Positions 44,885-53,351 are shown, numbered from the stretch's first letter. The stretch is 64,000 nt of DNA from an uncultured Treponema sp. (GCA_946535985.1 CAMNDY010000004.1:1-64000); one strand, 5' to 3'. Notes: generated by a model from the letters alone, not told the origin. A program made the numbers and translations.

Positions 44885-46480
44885 CTATTTTTTAATAGAG
44901 AAAATCTTGTAGTTAATCCATGGGAAGAGGTTGTCTAACAGTTCGAGCTTGGTCAGCCATTCTGTACTTACTGTATTTGAACCAAGAGCATCAAAAACTA
45001 CTGTAAAGGCATTTATAGAAAGACGGAAGCGTCTGTCTGCGTATTCTGAATCAATTCCCTCATCAATCATTTTTGCAAGAGAGCTTGATTGTGCTAAAAG
45101 AAGTTCAAGAGCACCAATATTCAAAAGTCTTGTTTTTAAGCCGGTATCGCTTGGGAAACGCTCTGCAAGGTCAATCATTCTTTCTGTTGCTTTACGAACA
45201 TAGCGCATCATCCAGCAGTTGCGGCTAGAAAGAAGATTTTCACCATAGCCTCCGCTTGTTCCAGCAGAATAATATGGCAGGATTTTTTCAAGTGTAAATT
45301 GTTTTGAAATAATTTCTTTACACAAGGTAATATTCAAATCTTTTTTCGGAGCTTCTTCAATTACATTTTCAAGCCAGATTAAGTATTCAGACCACTGTTT
45401 TCTTGCCTGATCTTCATTAATACAGCAGATAGAAGCAACATAATCTGCAGACTCAACATTTTCTGCCGCTTTAGAAAGCAAGCCTGCCCTCTTTTCTACA
45501 AAATCTAAGGCATCTTCTTTAGTCTGAGCCTCTGCTTCTTCAAAATTATATGATACAGAAAGGTCATCGCTAAAGTCTTTTTTCCAATATTTGTAGCCTG
45601 TTGAACATCGGGCAGAATTTTCTTCCATGATTGGTGTAAGTTTTTTAAGTTCAAGCTCGAAACCGATATCTCGATTTTCGTTACGATAAACACTGTTTGT
45701 ACTATAACCTTCTTCTCCAAAGAGTAAATCTGAAGTAAAAGGATCGGCTGTAAATATTCCAAGGGAATTTTCTGTTCTTACAGGATAAAAGATTCCATTT
45801 ACAGGTGGAGTATCAGACAGAAGAATGCTTCGGCTGTTTAAGATTGTATAAGTATAGCCGTAGGCACGAATTATTTTTTCAATTCCTGGAGTATAACCAA
45901 ATTCCGGAAGGAAAAAACCTTCCGGCAACTCTCCAAAGCTTTTTTTATAGGACTGCTGCCCCATTTCTACCTGGGCAGAAAGAGCTTCCGGTAAATCGGC
46001 ATAATAAGGCATAAAAATATCTGTTGCACAGGTACCAAGAATTTCAATAAATCCTTTTTTCTGCCATAATGCAAATTGTTTTATAAGATTTTTTTCATAA
46101 TCATCAGTAAATTTCTTTTTTAATTCCTTATTTCTTTCCACTGTACTGCGGATTAATTCCAAAGCCTGCTGATTATCTTTATATCGGTTTAGCTCTTTTT
46201 TACCAAGGGCAATACGCTTGTCAAGAAATTCAATATAAAGTGACTGAACTTTCTCATCTTCGAGCATAGAACATAATAATGGAGGAAGAACAAGTCCAAG
46301 CTTAAAAGAAATCTGCTTTTCACTAAGTCGCTCAAACATCTGTAAAAGCGGAATCATAGAATCTGAAACAGACTCAAATAAGGAATTTAATTTTAAGCTA
46401 TCGCATGCAGGGATATTCTCGTCGTTTGTTCTTATAAAATCATGATATAACTTTATAATAAATGTCAGATTTTTTAACAT
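44885..46480 (-). CDS. Glycoside hydrolase family 57-like protein, active site partly eroded
   Basis: The fold and order of segments resemble GH57 alpha-glucan enzymes: a (beta/alpha)7 domain (about residues 1-330) with GFFLPEFGYTPGIEKIIRAY near residue 186, the site of the catalytic Glu, and a helical C-terminal domain. The usual N-terminal His motif (HxHxP) reads KLYHDF here, and the Asp-containing motif with FGHWW is not found. It may be a weak or non-catalytic member. It is preceded by the DUF4912 gene, a pairing common in spirochaetes as far as I recall. Length is 531 residues. Confidence 0.72.
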   Translation of the reverse strand: MLKNLTFIIKLYHDFIRTNDENIPACDSLKLNSLFESVSDSMIPLLQMFERLSEKQISFKLGLVLPPLLCSMLEDEKVQSLYIEFLDKRIALGKKELNRYKDNQQALELIRSTVERNKELKKKFTDDYEKNLIKQFALWQKKGFIEILGTCATDIFMPYYADLPEALSAQVEMGQQSYKKSFGELPEGFFLPEFGYTPGIEKIIRAYGYTYTILNSRSILLSDTPPVNGIFYPVRTENSLGIFTADPFTSDLLFGEEGYSTNSVYRNENRDIGFELELKKLTPIMEENSARCSTGYKYWKKDFSDDLSVSYNFEEAEAQTKEDALDFVEKRAGLLSKAAENVESADYVASICCINEDQARKQWSEYLIWLENVIEEAPKKDLNITLCKEIISKQFTLEKILPYYSAGTSGGYGENLLSSRNCWMMRYVRKATERMIDLAERFPSDTGLKTRLLNIGALELLLAQSSSLAKMIDEGIDSEYADRRFRLSINAFTVVFDALGSNTVSTEWLTKLELLDNLFPWINYKIFSIKK

Positions 46481-46516
46481 CCTATTTTCTCCAATTTTAA
46501 GTCCTGATTTACCCTA

Positions 46517-47179
46517 TTACAAAAATGAATGACGATAATTTGTATATTGGTCAGAAAGAACTTTTTCTATTCCCGAAAGCTTCATAATTTCAGGGAAATC
46601 ATTCTGAACACCAGGCTGATAATTTTCTATATATTCAGAACTTTTTGGAATTGATAAAACCTGCGAAAAGGCCAGAACTTCTCTTGTAGAACCGCTTGTA
46701 TAAACAAGTTCAATTCTTAAGAAGCTTTTTCCTGCAGGAATAAGTACATACTGTTCATTTACGCCGTTAGGAAGCTCAATTTCAAGAACTTCTTCAGGTG
46801 TAAGATCAGTTTCAGAAGAAAGAATGCAAACTCTAAGCCCAAGTGAATAATCAGGAAGCGCTTTTAGCATATTCATATCTGTATCGCTTATATCCCAGAA
46901 GGCAAAAATCCATACAGGATTTCTTAAAACGCAGGAAATATTTGTTTCATTATATCCATCAGGAAGATTTGTACTTTGATTTACATCTTTATCAAAGGAA
47001 ATTATCATAGCCGCGTCTTTGTCATGTCGTGATTCTTCTACAATTTCAAGAATTTCACTCAAAAGAAATCGACTGTCTAAATCTTCTGGAACATCTACAC
47101 CATATTCATCTGCAAGTTTTTTCAAATCCGAAAAAGAAAGTGTTTCCAGATACGCGCGGGTTATCTTCTCTTCATCCAT
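46517..47179 (-). CDS. DUF4912 protein with N-terminal Rho/SAP-like helix pair
   Basis: The 220-residue protein starts with a SAP/Rho-N-like helical module (YLETLSFSDLKKLADEYGVD at residues 10-29) followed by a DUF4912 domain whose core contains NPVWIFAFWDISDTDM near residue 88 and later VNEQYVLIPAGKSFLRIEL. DUF4912 proteins are found next to GH57 genes and are thought to be glucan-related, but no activity is established. It is encoded 36 bases upstream of the GH57-like gene, in the same transcription unit. Confidence 0.8.
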   Translation of the reverse strand: MDEEKITRAYLETLSFSDLKKLADEYGVDVPEDLDSRFLLSEILEIVEESRHDKDAAMIISFDKDVNQSTNLPDGYNETNISCVLRNPVWIFAFWDISDTDMNMLKALPDYSLGLRVCILSSETDLTPEEVLEIELPNGVNEQYVLIPAGKSFLRIELVYTSGSTREVLAFSQVLSIPKSSEYIENYQPGVQNDFPEIMKLSGIEKVLSDQYTNYRHSFL

Positions 47180-47266
47180 AGCACAATATAATCTAAAAAA
47201 AAACGGTTTAAGTCAAGATACTGATCTACGGTTATAAGAAGGAATTAATTAAATGAATATAAATCT

Positions 47267-47447
47267 GAAAAATATATGCTACGGAGTGGGAAAATATAAA
47301 TATTACTTTTAATATAAATTATGAAAAAATACGGAGCGAAGGTTCGTGTTTTGCGGAACGTCCTTTTCTTTTAGTGGAGCAAAATACGGTTCTTCGCGGG
47401 AGTATTTTTTCATTATAAATATGTCACGGGAGTAGCATATATTTTTC
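47267..47447. repeat. Family B palindrome interrupted by a family A element
   Basis: Outer arms GAAAAATATATGCTAC (47267-47282) and GTAGCATATATTTTTC (47432-47447) are exact complements. Between them, with AT-rich spacers, lies a complete family A element (47321-47413). Compared with the uninterrupted B copy at 34107, this looks like one palindrome inserted within another. Confidence 0.88.
47321..47413. repeat. Palindromic element A5, nested inside family B
   Basis: Outer arms ATGAAAAAATAC (47321-47332) and GTATTTTTTCAT (47402-47413) pair perfectly. At the arm's base the pair is ATAC/GTAT here but ATGC/GCAT in A1-A4, a compensated change. The core is in the opposite orientation to A1, A3 and A4. 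Confidence 0.9.
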
Positions 47448-47469
47448 CTTTTATATTAATTTTTTGCTA

Positions 47470-47613
47470 AACCCATCGGCCTAGGGACCGATAATAAAGT
47501 ATGCGGCACTTGAACGGGTGATTTTCGACATCCAGGCACCTGTGTTAGATGCCCCTAGTTTTGTTTACTTTTATTAAGATGAAAGGCGTGTGAGGTCTTT
47601 CATCTTTTTTTTT
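47470..47613 (+). ncRNA. Candidate structured RNA with pseudoknot, unidentified
   Basis: Hairpin ATCGG (47475-47479)/CCGAT (47488-47492) has a loop containing CTAGGG (47481-47486), complementary to CCCTAG (47553-47558). Between them, GGCA (47505-47508)/TGCC (47550-47553) and GAACGGGTG/CACCTGTGTT form a long stem with a 16-base loop. The region ends with a strong terminator, and DUF975 downstream has its own -10 box, which argues for a separate small RNA rather than a leader. It does not match the consensus of tRNA, SRP RNA, 6S, tmRNA or the riboswitches I know. The 5' end is a guess; TATATT near 47450 could be its -10. Confidence 0.45.
47576..47613 (+). terminator. Strong intrinsic terminator
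   Basis: AAGATGAAAG (47576-47585) pairs with CTTTCATCTT (47597-47606) around an 11-base loop, followed by a run of nine T. There is no protein gene immediately upstream on this strand, which supports a short RNA ending here. Confidence 0.88.
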
Positions 47614-47635
47614 ACTTCAATTTAGCCTGATTGTA

Positions 47636-47644
47636 TGATATAAT
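47636..47644 (+). promoter_or_regulatory. Extended -10 box before the DUF975 gene
   Basis: TGA-TATAAT lies 20 bases before ATG 47665, downstream of the terminator, with a leader that contains the GGAG ribosome-binding site. Confidence 0.6.
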
Positions 47645-47664
47645 ATTTTGAATGGAGTAAAAAA

Positions 47665-48492
47665 ATGACATTAGATATACCAAAATACAAAAAGTTTGCA
47701 TTTATGCAGTTACAAGGCAGATGGAAGCCTGCAATTCTAGGAACACTTATTTCTATCCTTCTTTTATTTATTTTTTCTTTTTTTCAAAGCAAAGCACCTT
47801 CAATCAATTATTCAGAATTAATGACTGTACCTTCTGAACAATTATTTACTGCTCTTCAGGAGTCTGCAAGTGGTTCCGGAGTAGGTTTTATTCTTGAGCT
47901 ACTTAATACAATTGTAGATTTTATAGTTGAAATGGTACTTGTTACTTTCTTCCTTATCTTTTCGCGTTCTCCGGATCCGGTTTCATTAAAGGATTATTTT
48001 GAAGGCTATAATAAATGGGCCCGCGCTATTCTCTGCGGATTATGGAAGTTATTATGGACATTCCTCTGGGGATTACTGGCTATTCCTTTAGTTGTTATTT
48101 TTGTAATTATAATTTCATGCTTTTCCAATTTTGACGGCCCAGATTCTTTAAATTACACAATCTGTATGATTTTACTCTTTATAGGCTTTATTCCAATGTT
48201 TATAAAAACAATCGAATATTCTTTTGCCTTCTTTTTCGCATCTGAATTCCCTGAAATTGGAATACGAAAATCGCTTAGATTAAGTATTACAATCGCAAAA
48301 GGTCACAGATGGGAAATATTTGTATTAAATATCAGTTTTATAGGCTGGGTTCTTTTGAGTATTCTTACATTCTGTATAGGATTCTTATGGACTTTACCAT
48401 ATTATTATATGACATTAACAAACGCATATCATGCACTTTTGCAGGATGCTCTTGAAACAGGAAAAATCAAACCGGAGGAATTGAACTCATGA
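47665..48492 (+). CDS. DUF975-like integral membrane protein
   Basis: The 275-residue protein begins with a cytoplasmic segment containing LQGRWKPAILGTLISILLLF, similar to the DUF975 pattern of a LKGRW-like motif leading into the first membrane segment. About six hydrophobic segments follow (near residues 20-40, 85-105, 125-155, 165-195, 230-260). No catalytic residues are seen. Its TGA overlaps the sppA ATG, so the two are coupled, suggesting a membrane-quality or signal-peptide-related role, which is inference only. Confidence 0.65.
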   Translation: MTLDIPKYKKFAFMQLQGRWKPAILGTLISILLLFIFSFFQSKAPSINYSELMTVPSEQLFTALQESASGSGVGFILELLNTIVDFIVEMVLVTFFLIFSRSPDPVSLKDYFEGYNKWARAILCGLWKLLWTFLWGLLAIPLVVIFVIIISCFSNFDGPDSLNYTICMILLFIGFIPMFIKTIEYSFAFFFASEFPEIGIRKSLRLSITIAKGHRWEIFVLNISFIGWVLLSILTFCIGFLWTLPYYYMTLTNAYHALLQDALETGKIKPEELNS

Positions 48493-49499
48493 AAAAAGAA
48501 AGTAAATCTGGAATAATTGTTTTTATAATACTTCTTCTAGTCGCAGGAGTGTGCTTCTGGTATACCAGGTCACATCAAAATCAGGATACAGCACGCTTTT
48601 CAAAAGCTAATCCAACCGGAAATCCAAGCGGCTATTCTTCCGATTCTATCGATTACAAAAACAGCGGAAAAGAATATATTGCTGCCCTTTATGTAGAAGG
48701 TGTAATCGAAGCTGCTAATTCTTCTTACAATCAAAAATGGCTGCTTTCTACAATAAATAATCTTAAAAACGATCCTAATAATGTTGCAATTGCAATGTAT
48801 GTAAACTCACCGGGAGGGGCTGTTTACCAGGCCGATGAAGTTTATTTTGCACTCAAGGATTATAAAAAAGCAGGCAAAAAGATTTATGTTTATATGGGAC
48901 CTTTAGCAGCTTCCGGCGGATATTATATTTCCTGCCCTGCCGATATGATTTATGCAAACAGAAATACCCTTACAGGTTCCATTGGTGTTATAGCAGGCCA
49001 GCTTATTGATGCAACAGAGCTTTTAGATGATATTGGAATAACTATAGAAGCTGTTCATTCTGGCCGCAATAAAGTTATGGGAAACTTTTACAGCGAAATT
49101 ACCGAAGAACAGGAAGAAATCATGCAGTCAATTTCTGATGAATGTTATGATCAATTTGTTTCTATTGTTGTACAAAACCGTGGAATGAATGCTAAAAAAG
49201 TGCGTGAGCTTGCAGATGGTCGCATTTACACTGCAGCTCAGGCAGTTCAATACCATTTAATTGACCAGATAGACACCTGGGATAACATGATAAATACACT
49301 AAGAAATAAAGAATTAAAAATACCAGACTGCAAGGTAATTGCTTACCGCTACGAGCACAGGCAAACCTTTAGAGAATCTATGTTTGGTATAATTTCTCAA
49401 ATGCAGGAGAAGTCAATTGCCGCAAAGCTTGGCATTCCTCTTTCTGTTTTGAATGATATGGAAAAATTTAATTCATATCCGGCTTATCTTTATAAATAA
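48489..49499 (+). CDS. sppA: Signal peptide peptidase SppA (S49 family)
   Basis: SppA degrades leftover signal peptides in the membrane with a Ser/Lys dyad. One N-terminal membrane segment (about residues 8-26) precedes the S49 domain: NSPGGAVYQADEVY near residue 104, the nucleophile Ser in LAASGGYYISCPAD near residue 142, TGSIGVI near residue 162, and the Lys in SGRNKVMG near residue 197. Length (336 residues) fits the short single-domain form. Its 3' end overlaps the convergent methyltransferase gene by 10 bases. Confidence 0.93.
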   Translation: MKKESKSGIIVFIILLLVAGVCFWYTRSHQNQDTARFSKANPTGNPSGYSSDSIDYKNSGKEYIAALYVEGVIEAANSSYNQKWLLSTINNLKNDPNNVAIAMYVNSPGGAVYQADEVYFALKDYKKAGKKIYVYMGPLAASGGYYISCPADMIYANRNTLTGSIGVIAGQLIDATELLDDIGITIEAVHSGRNKVMGNFYSEITEEQEEIMQSISDECYDQFVSIVVQNRGMNAKKVRELADGRIYTAAQAVQYHLIDQIDTWDNMINTLRNKELKIPDCKVIAYRYEHRQTFRESMFGIISQMQEKSIAAKLGIPLSVLNDMEKFNSYPAYLYK

Positions 49500-50476
49500 T
49501 ATAAGGTTGCCTTTTTACCGTTTACAAGCGTGTGCAGTGATTTTTGAATTGTAAGATTACTTTCTCTTACAGCATTTTCAAATTCTGCTGTACGCGCTGT
49601 AAGTATTGTCATCTTTCCCTGTGCTTTTAAAACCCTCTTAAAAGATACAAACATCTTTTTATAAAAACCTTCAATATCTTCTATATTTTCCCATAAGCCC
49701 CAGGGCGGATCTGTTATTATAGAATCAATTGAATTATCACTTATCTGCGCAAGCTCAAAAGCATCAGCCTTTGAAATACTCACCTTTGCAGAGCCTGCAA
49801 TTTTTTTAGTCTGCAGCAGCTTGATTTTTTCATCATCAATATCGGAAACATAGATTTTTTTACATTCAAAACGTTTATCAAGCTGAATAGGTATAGAACC
49901 ATAACCGCAGAAGGGTTCAAGAATTACGTCATCCGGCTTTACCTGGGCAAAAGAGCAGATAAGATATGCAAGCTCAGGCCTTAGTTCTCCTTTGTTCAGA
50001 TTTTTTTCTGTAAAGTCTCTTTTAGAAATAAGCTCCCCGCAAAAAGCAAAACCTTCACGTCTTATAGAAAACCAAATTTCATTTGTAGGCGAAAGCCTGT
50101 CCAGCTGAAGTTTTGAATTCCTTAGCACATATTCTTCTACCCTTTTTGTAAGATTTTTATCAACCTTAGCAAATTGATTTTCGTTTTGAAACCTAACCCT
50201 AAAACTTCCCTTATTTACAAGAAAATAATTTTTTGCCGAACACACCGCCCCAATCAAAGAAGGAAAATTAAGCCCCTTCCCCTTCATAGTCTTCAAAACA
50301 AAAAAGGTATTATTAAAATAAATAATCTTTTCAAGCTCCCTTGAATCCCCATCAAATTTATAATGCACCAACCCGTCAAAAAGATTAAGTATTTTAATTT
50401 TCGGATTTCTTTTCTCCAGGTCATCCTTCACAACCTCTTGAAATCCCGTAGTAAAACTTGAAACAAATTCGGCCAT
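49490..50476 (-). CDS. THUMP-type RNA methyltransferase (UPF0020/TrmN-like)
   Basis: A SAM-dependent RNA N-methyltransferase. The N-terminal half (about residues 1-150) fits a THUMP-like RNA-binding region; the Rossmann domain has motif I LEPFCGYGSIPIQL near residue 187 and motif IV ITDPPWGLWENI near residue 246, the DPPW/NPPY type that methylates an exocyclic amino group. A tRNA or rRNA guanine is the likely target, but the site cannot be assigned. It is shorter than RlmL and lacks its second domain. A single gene, divergent from the GT8 gene. Confidence 0.8.
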   Translation of the reverse strand: MAEFVSSFTTGFQEVVKDDLEKRNPKIKILNLFDGLVHYKFDGDSRELEKIIYFNNTFFVLKTMKGKGLNFPSLIGAVCSAKNYFLVNKGSFRVRFQNENQFAKVDKNLTKRVEEYVLRNSKLQLDRLSPTNEIWFSIRREGFAFCGELISKRDFTEKNLNKGELRPELAYLICSFAQVKPDDVILEPFCGYGSIPIQLDKRFECKKIYVSDIDDEKIKLLQTKKIAGSAKVSISKADAFELAQISDNSIDSIITDPPWGLWENIEDIEGFYKKMFVSFKRVLKAQGKMTILTARTAEFENAVRESNLTIQKSLHTLVNGKKATLYYL

Positions 50477-50551
50477 GAGTTTATTATATTATTTATTTTT
50501 TATTCTGTCTTTATAAATTATTTCTCGTTATCAATTTATTGATTCCATTAA

Positions 50552-50703
50552 AAAAAAATTGCGCGAGCCGAATTACGAATTGCAAAAAAAACTCTAAACT
50601 GCTGCCGCGTGAGCGGCTACGTAAATAATTCCAAGGCAGTTTAGCGTTTAAGCGGCTAGCCGCTGGTTTTTGCAAGGCGTAATTCGGCGGAAGCAATTTT
50701 TTT
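50552..50703. repeat. Multi-branched palindromic element C2
   Basis: Nested stems: AAAAAAATTGC (50552-50562)/GCAATTTTTTT (50693-50703); CCGAATTACG (50568-50577)/CGTAATTCGG (50678-50687); TTGCAAAAA (50580-50588)/TTTTTGCAA (50667-50675); TAAACTGC (50595-50602)/GCAGTTTA (50636-50643). Two side hairpins, CCGC/GCGG inside the last stem and AGCGG-CTA-GCCGCT at 50651-50664, give a cloverleaf-like outline. It fills most of the divergent region before the GT8 gene. Confidence 0.88.
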
Positions 50704-50759
50704 CTCATGTAATTGCATATTTAAACAATAACCATTATAATTTTATCAGGTGGTGATAA

Positions 50760-51836
50760 ATGATTTTTTTTAATAAACGGATTGAAACAATCCCTATCTT
50801 TTTTGCTTCGGATAATAATTATGCGCCCTACCTCGCAGTTGCTATAAAGTCACTGCTTTCTAATGCTTCTACTGATTATTTTTATAAAATACATATCCTT
50901 ACAACAAATCTTGACAAAGACATCTGCGACAAGCTTACACGCCTTGCTACAACAAATTCTTCAATTCAAATTATCAGTCTTAAAGATGAAATTGAACACA
51001 TAAAACATCGCTTTCAGCTTCGTGACTATTATTCAATTGAAACTTACTACAGATTCTTTATTGCCGATATGTTCCCACAGTATGACAAGGTTCTTTATCT
51101 TGACTGTGATATTATTGTACTTGGAGATATTTCAAACCTTTACCTTACAAACATCTCAAACTTCCTTTTGGGTGCAGTACAGGAACAGGTAATGGCTCAC
51201 TACAAAGTATTTGGAGACTACGTAGAAAGAGCTCTCGATGTTAAAGTAAAAAATTATTTTAATGCAGGTGTTCTTCTTATGAACACCAAGCTTTTCAGAG
51301 CCTATCAGATTCAAAGAAAATTCTTCAAACTCATGAACGAATTTAAATTCCGTGTTACTCAAGACGAAGATTACCTTAATGTAATTTGTAAAGATAAAGT
51401 TAAAAAGTTGAGCCTTGGCTGGAACAAAATGCCATTCGAAGAAACAGGCTTTGATGATATTGATCTTCAGCTTATTCATTACACTCTCGGATGGAAACCA
51501 TGGCATTATGAAAATGTTCTTTACGAAGAATACTTCTGGCAGTATGCACAACAGACAGAATTCTATGAACAAATCTATCATGGCTTAAAGAGCTACACAG
51601 ACGAGCAGCGCCAGAAAGACAAAGATGGATTTGAAAATCTTAAAATGATTGCAATTGAAGACATAAATGATCCATGTAATTACAGAAACAGCATGTACCG
51701 CAGCAAGAATTATATAACAAGAGGTCTAACTTCTTTTGCAAAGCTTCCTTATATAAAAGGAATCTACAGATTTATAGGATCACAAGGACACAAACTGCTT
51801 TATGAGTACACAAGAGATAGAGAAAGACAAGAGTAG
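50760..51836 (+). CDS. Glycosyltransferase family 8 protein
   Basis: GT8 enzymes transfer galactose or glucose from UDP-sugars, often onto lipopolysaccharide or glycolipids, retaining anomeric configuration. The N-terminal IPIFFASDNNYAPYLAVAI (near residue 10) and the metal-binding DxD in VLYLDCDIIVLGD near residue 120 are clear; NAGVLLMN near residue 166 and the distal HYTLGWKPWH near residue 240 are further GT8 landmarks. AGGTGG precedes the ATG. The 358-residue protein overlaps the PlsC-like gene by 35 bases, so they are co-expressed. Confidence 0.92.
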   Translation: MIFFNKRIETIPIFFASDNNYAPYLAVAIKSLLSNASTDYFYKIHILTTNLDKDICDKLTRLATTNSSIQIISLKDEIEHIKHRFQLRDYYSIETYYRFFIADMFPQYDKVLYLDCDIIVLGDISNLYLTNISNFLLGAVQEQVMAHYKVFGDYVERALDVKVKNYFNAGVLLMNTKLFRAYQIQRKFFKLMNEFKFRVTQDEDYLNVICKDKVKKLSLGWNKMPFEETGFDDIDLQLIHYTLGWKPWHYENVLYEEYFWQYAQQTEFYEQIYHGLKSYTDEQRQKDKDGFENLKMIAIEDINDPCNYRNSMYRSKNYITRGLTSFAKLPYIKGIYRFIGSQGHKLLYEYTRDRERQE

Positions 51837-52713
51837 ACTTGAAGTTCTAAAAAGAATTGAAGAATACGAAAAGAAAGGCTGGTTCTCCAAAGATGTTGAG
51901 GATGACCCGCCTACTATTCCTCTAACCCCCGATAAGGTTGATTACCTTAATAAAAAACTCAAAAACAAAATCGCAACCTTCTTTGTAAATATCATCGCTG
52001 TCCGCTTTATTAAAAAGCTTGTAAAAAACCAGCAGATGATTATTAAAGAAATTAAAGGCATAGAAAATTACGAAGCCGTTAAAGATAAGGGTGTTATCCT
52101 TACATGCAACCATTTTAATGCCTTTGATAATTTTGCAATTCATTATGCGCTTTTTCCTTACCTGTATAAGCTTGGAGGAAAACGTTTGTATAAGGTAATC
52201 CGCGAAGGTAACTTTACAAACTTCCCAGGTCTTTACGGCTTTTTCTTCCGCCACTGCGACACACTTCCTTTAAGTGCAAATTTTTCTACAATGAAAAATT
52301 TCTTACAGGCTGTAAAAGTCCTTCTTGCAAAAGGAAATAAAATCTTGGTTTATGCAGAACAGGGAATGTGGTGGAATTACAGAAAGCCTCGTCCACTTAC
52401 AGCAGGATCTTTTAGATTTGCAGTAGATTCAAATGTACCGGTTCTTCCAATTTTAATTACAATGAATGATTCAGATAAAATCGGCCCAGACGGATTTCCA
52501 ATTCAGGAATATACCATCAACTTTATGCCAGCCATCTATCCTGACCCTGCAAAATCCAAAAAAGAAAACATTGAGGAAATGAGAATGAAAAACTATCAGG
52601 CATGGAAAAAATGCTATGAAGATTTTTACAAAATTCCTCTAACCTATACAACTCAAAATTTTGATTACACCACTCTTTCCGTAAAATCAGAAGCATCCCA
52701 ACAGGAATCTTAG
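51802..52713 (+). CDS. PlsC-type 1-acyl-glycerol-phosphate acyltransferase family protein
   Basis: Lysophospholipid acyltransferase-like enzymes transfer acyl chains from acyl-ACP or acyl-CoA. The catalytic NHxxxxD motif reads NHFNAFDN near residue 93, the second block FRHCDTLPLS near residue 148, and the third YAEQGMWWNYRKPRPL near residue 180. No long hydrophobic segment precedes the domain; the first 60 residues are charged. A position between GT8 and a CrtO-like acyltransferase gene suggests glycolipid acylation. The substrate is not known. Confidence 0.82.
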   Translation: MSTQEIEKDKSRLEVLKRIEEYEKKGWFSKDVEDDPPTIPLTPDKVDYLNKKLKNKIATFFVNIIAVRFIKKLVKNQQMIIKEIKGIENYEAVKDKGVILTCNHFNAFDNFAIHYALFPYLYKLGGKRLYKVIREGNFTNFPGLYGFFFRHCDTLPLSANFSTMKNFLQAVKVLLAKGNKILVYAEQGMWWNYRKPRPLTAGSFRFAVDSNVPVLPILITMNDSDKIGPDGFPIQEYTINFMPAIYPDPAKSKKENIEEMRMKNYQAWKKCYEDFYKIPLTYTTQNFDYTTLSVKSEASQQES

Positions 52714-52721
52714 GAGCATTT

Positions 52722-53351
52722 ATGGCACTATATTTAATTTCAATAATCGGTGGAGACCTTTTAATTTTTATTTTAAATTACTTTTTTAATCCTAACATTG
52801 CCTTAGTTCCGCTTATTATTGGAACAGCTGTAGCCCCAATTGCCCTCATTGCCTGGGATGGAATTATTGCAACTTTTATCCGCCGTGCCCTACCAAACAA
52901 ATGGTATGATTATAAGGTTGAATGGAGAAAGGTTTCTCAAAAGGAATGTAAGTTTTATGATGCTCTCCATATTAAAGCCTGGAAAGACAAGGTTCTGGAG
53001 CTTGGAGTTTTTACAGCCTTCAGTAAAAAGAAAATCGAAAATCCCCGCAGCAGGGAATATCTTGAACAGTTTATTCTTGAATGCAACTACGGCTGGTCAA
53101 TTCATTTATGGAATGCAGTTTTAGGTTTTGCCTTGATTTTTGTATATCCTAAGGCTTTCTGGCTTCCTGTAATGCTTCCTGCTTGTATCATAAATTTTGT
53201 ACTAGGCATGCTTCCTTTTATGATTTTGCGTTACAACCTTCCTCGCCTTCACAGAACACGAGATATAGTTGAGTTAAAGGAAAACAGAAATAAAGGACAG
53301 GCTCAAGGGGCTTCGGAAACTTCTGCCCGGGAATCTTCAAGTCAGTCTTAA
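52722..53351 (+). CDS. CrtO-like membrane acyltransferase family protein
   Basis: A 209-residue protein with about four membrane segments (near residues 2-20, 24-45, 128-148, 150-170). The central soluble part has the pattern YKVEWRKVSQKECKFYDALH followed by IKAWKDKV, which resembles glycosyl-4,4'-diaponeurosporenoate acyltransferase (CrtO)-type proteins where a Trp-Lys-Asp element follows an FY motif. There is no sign of carotenoid genes here, so it is more likely to act on a glycolipid. The C-terminus is disordered. It is the third gene of a tight plus-strand group. Confidence 0.55.
   Translation: MALYLISIIGGDLLIFILNYFFNPNIALVPLIIGTAVAPIALIAWDGIIATFIRRALPNKWYDYKVEWRKVSQKECKFYDALHIKAWKDKVLELGVFTAFSKKKIENPRSREYLEQFILECNYGWSIHLWNAVLGFALIFVYPKAFWLPVMLPACIINFVLGMLPFMILRYNLPRLHRTRDIVELKENRNKGQAQGASETSARESSSQS

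Noticed and set aside
47470-47613. 6S RNA, SRP RNA or tmRNA
   Set aside because: I could not find the 6S bubble, the GGAAGGAAGC-type SRP apex or tmRNA end sequences, and the length does not fit tmRNA.
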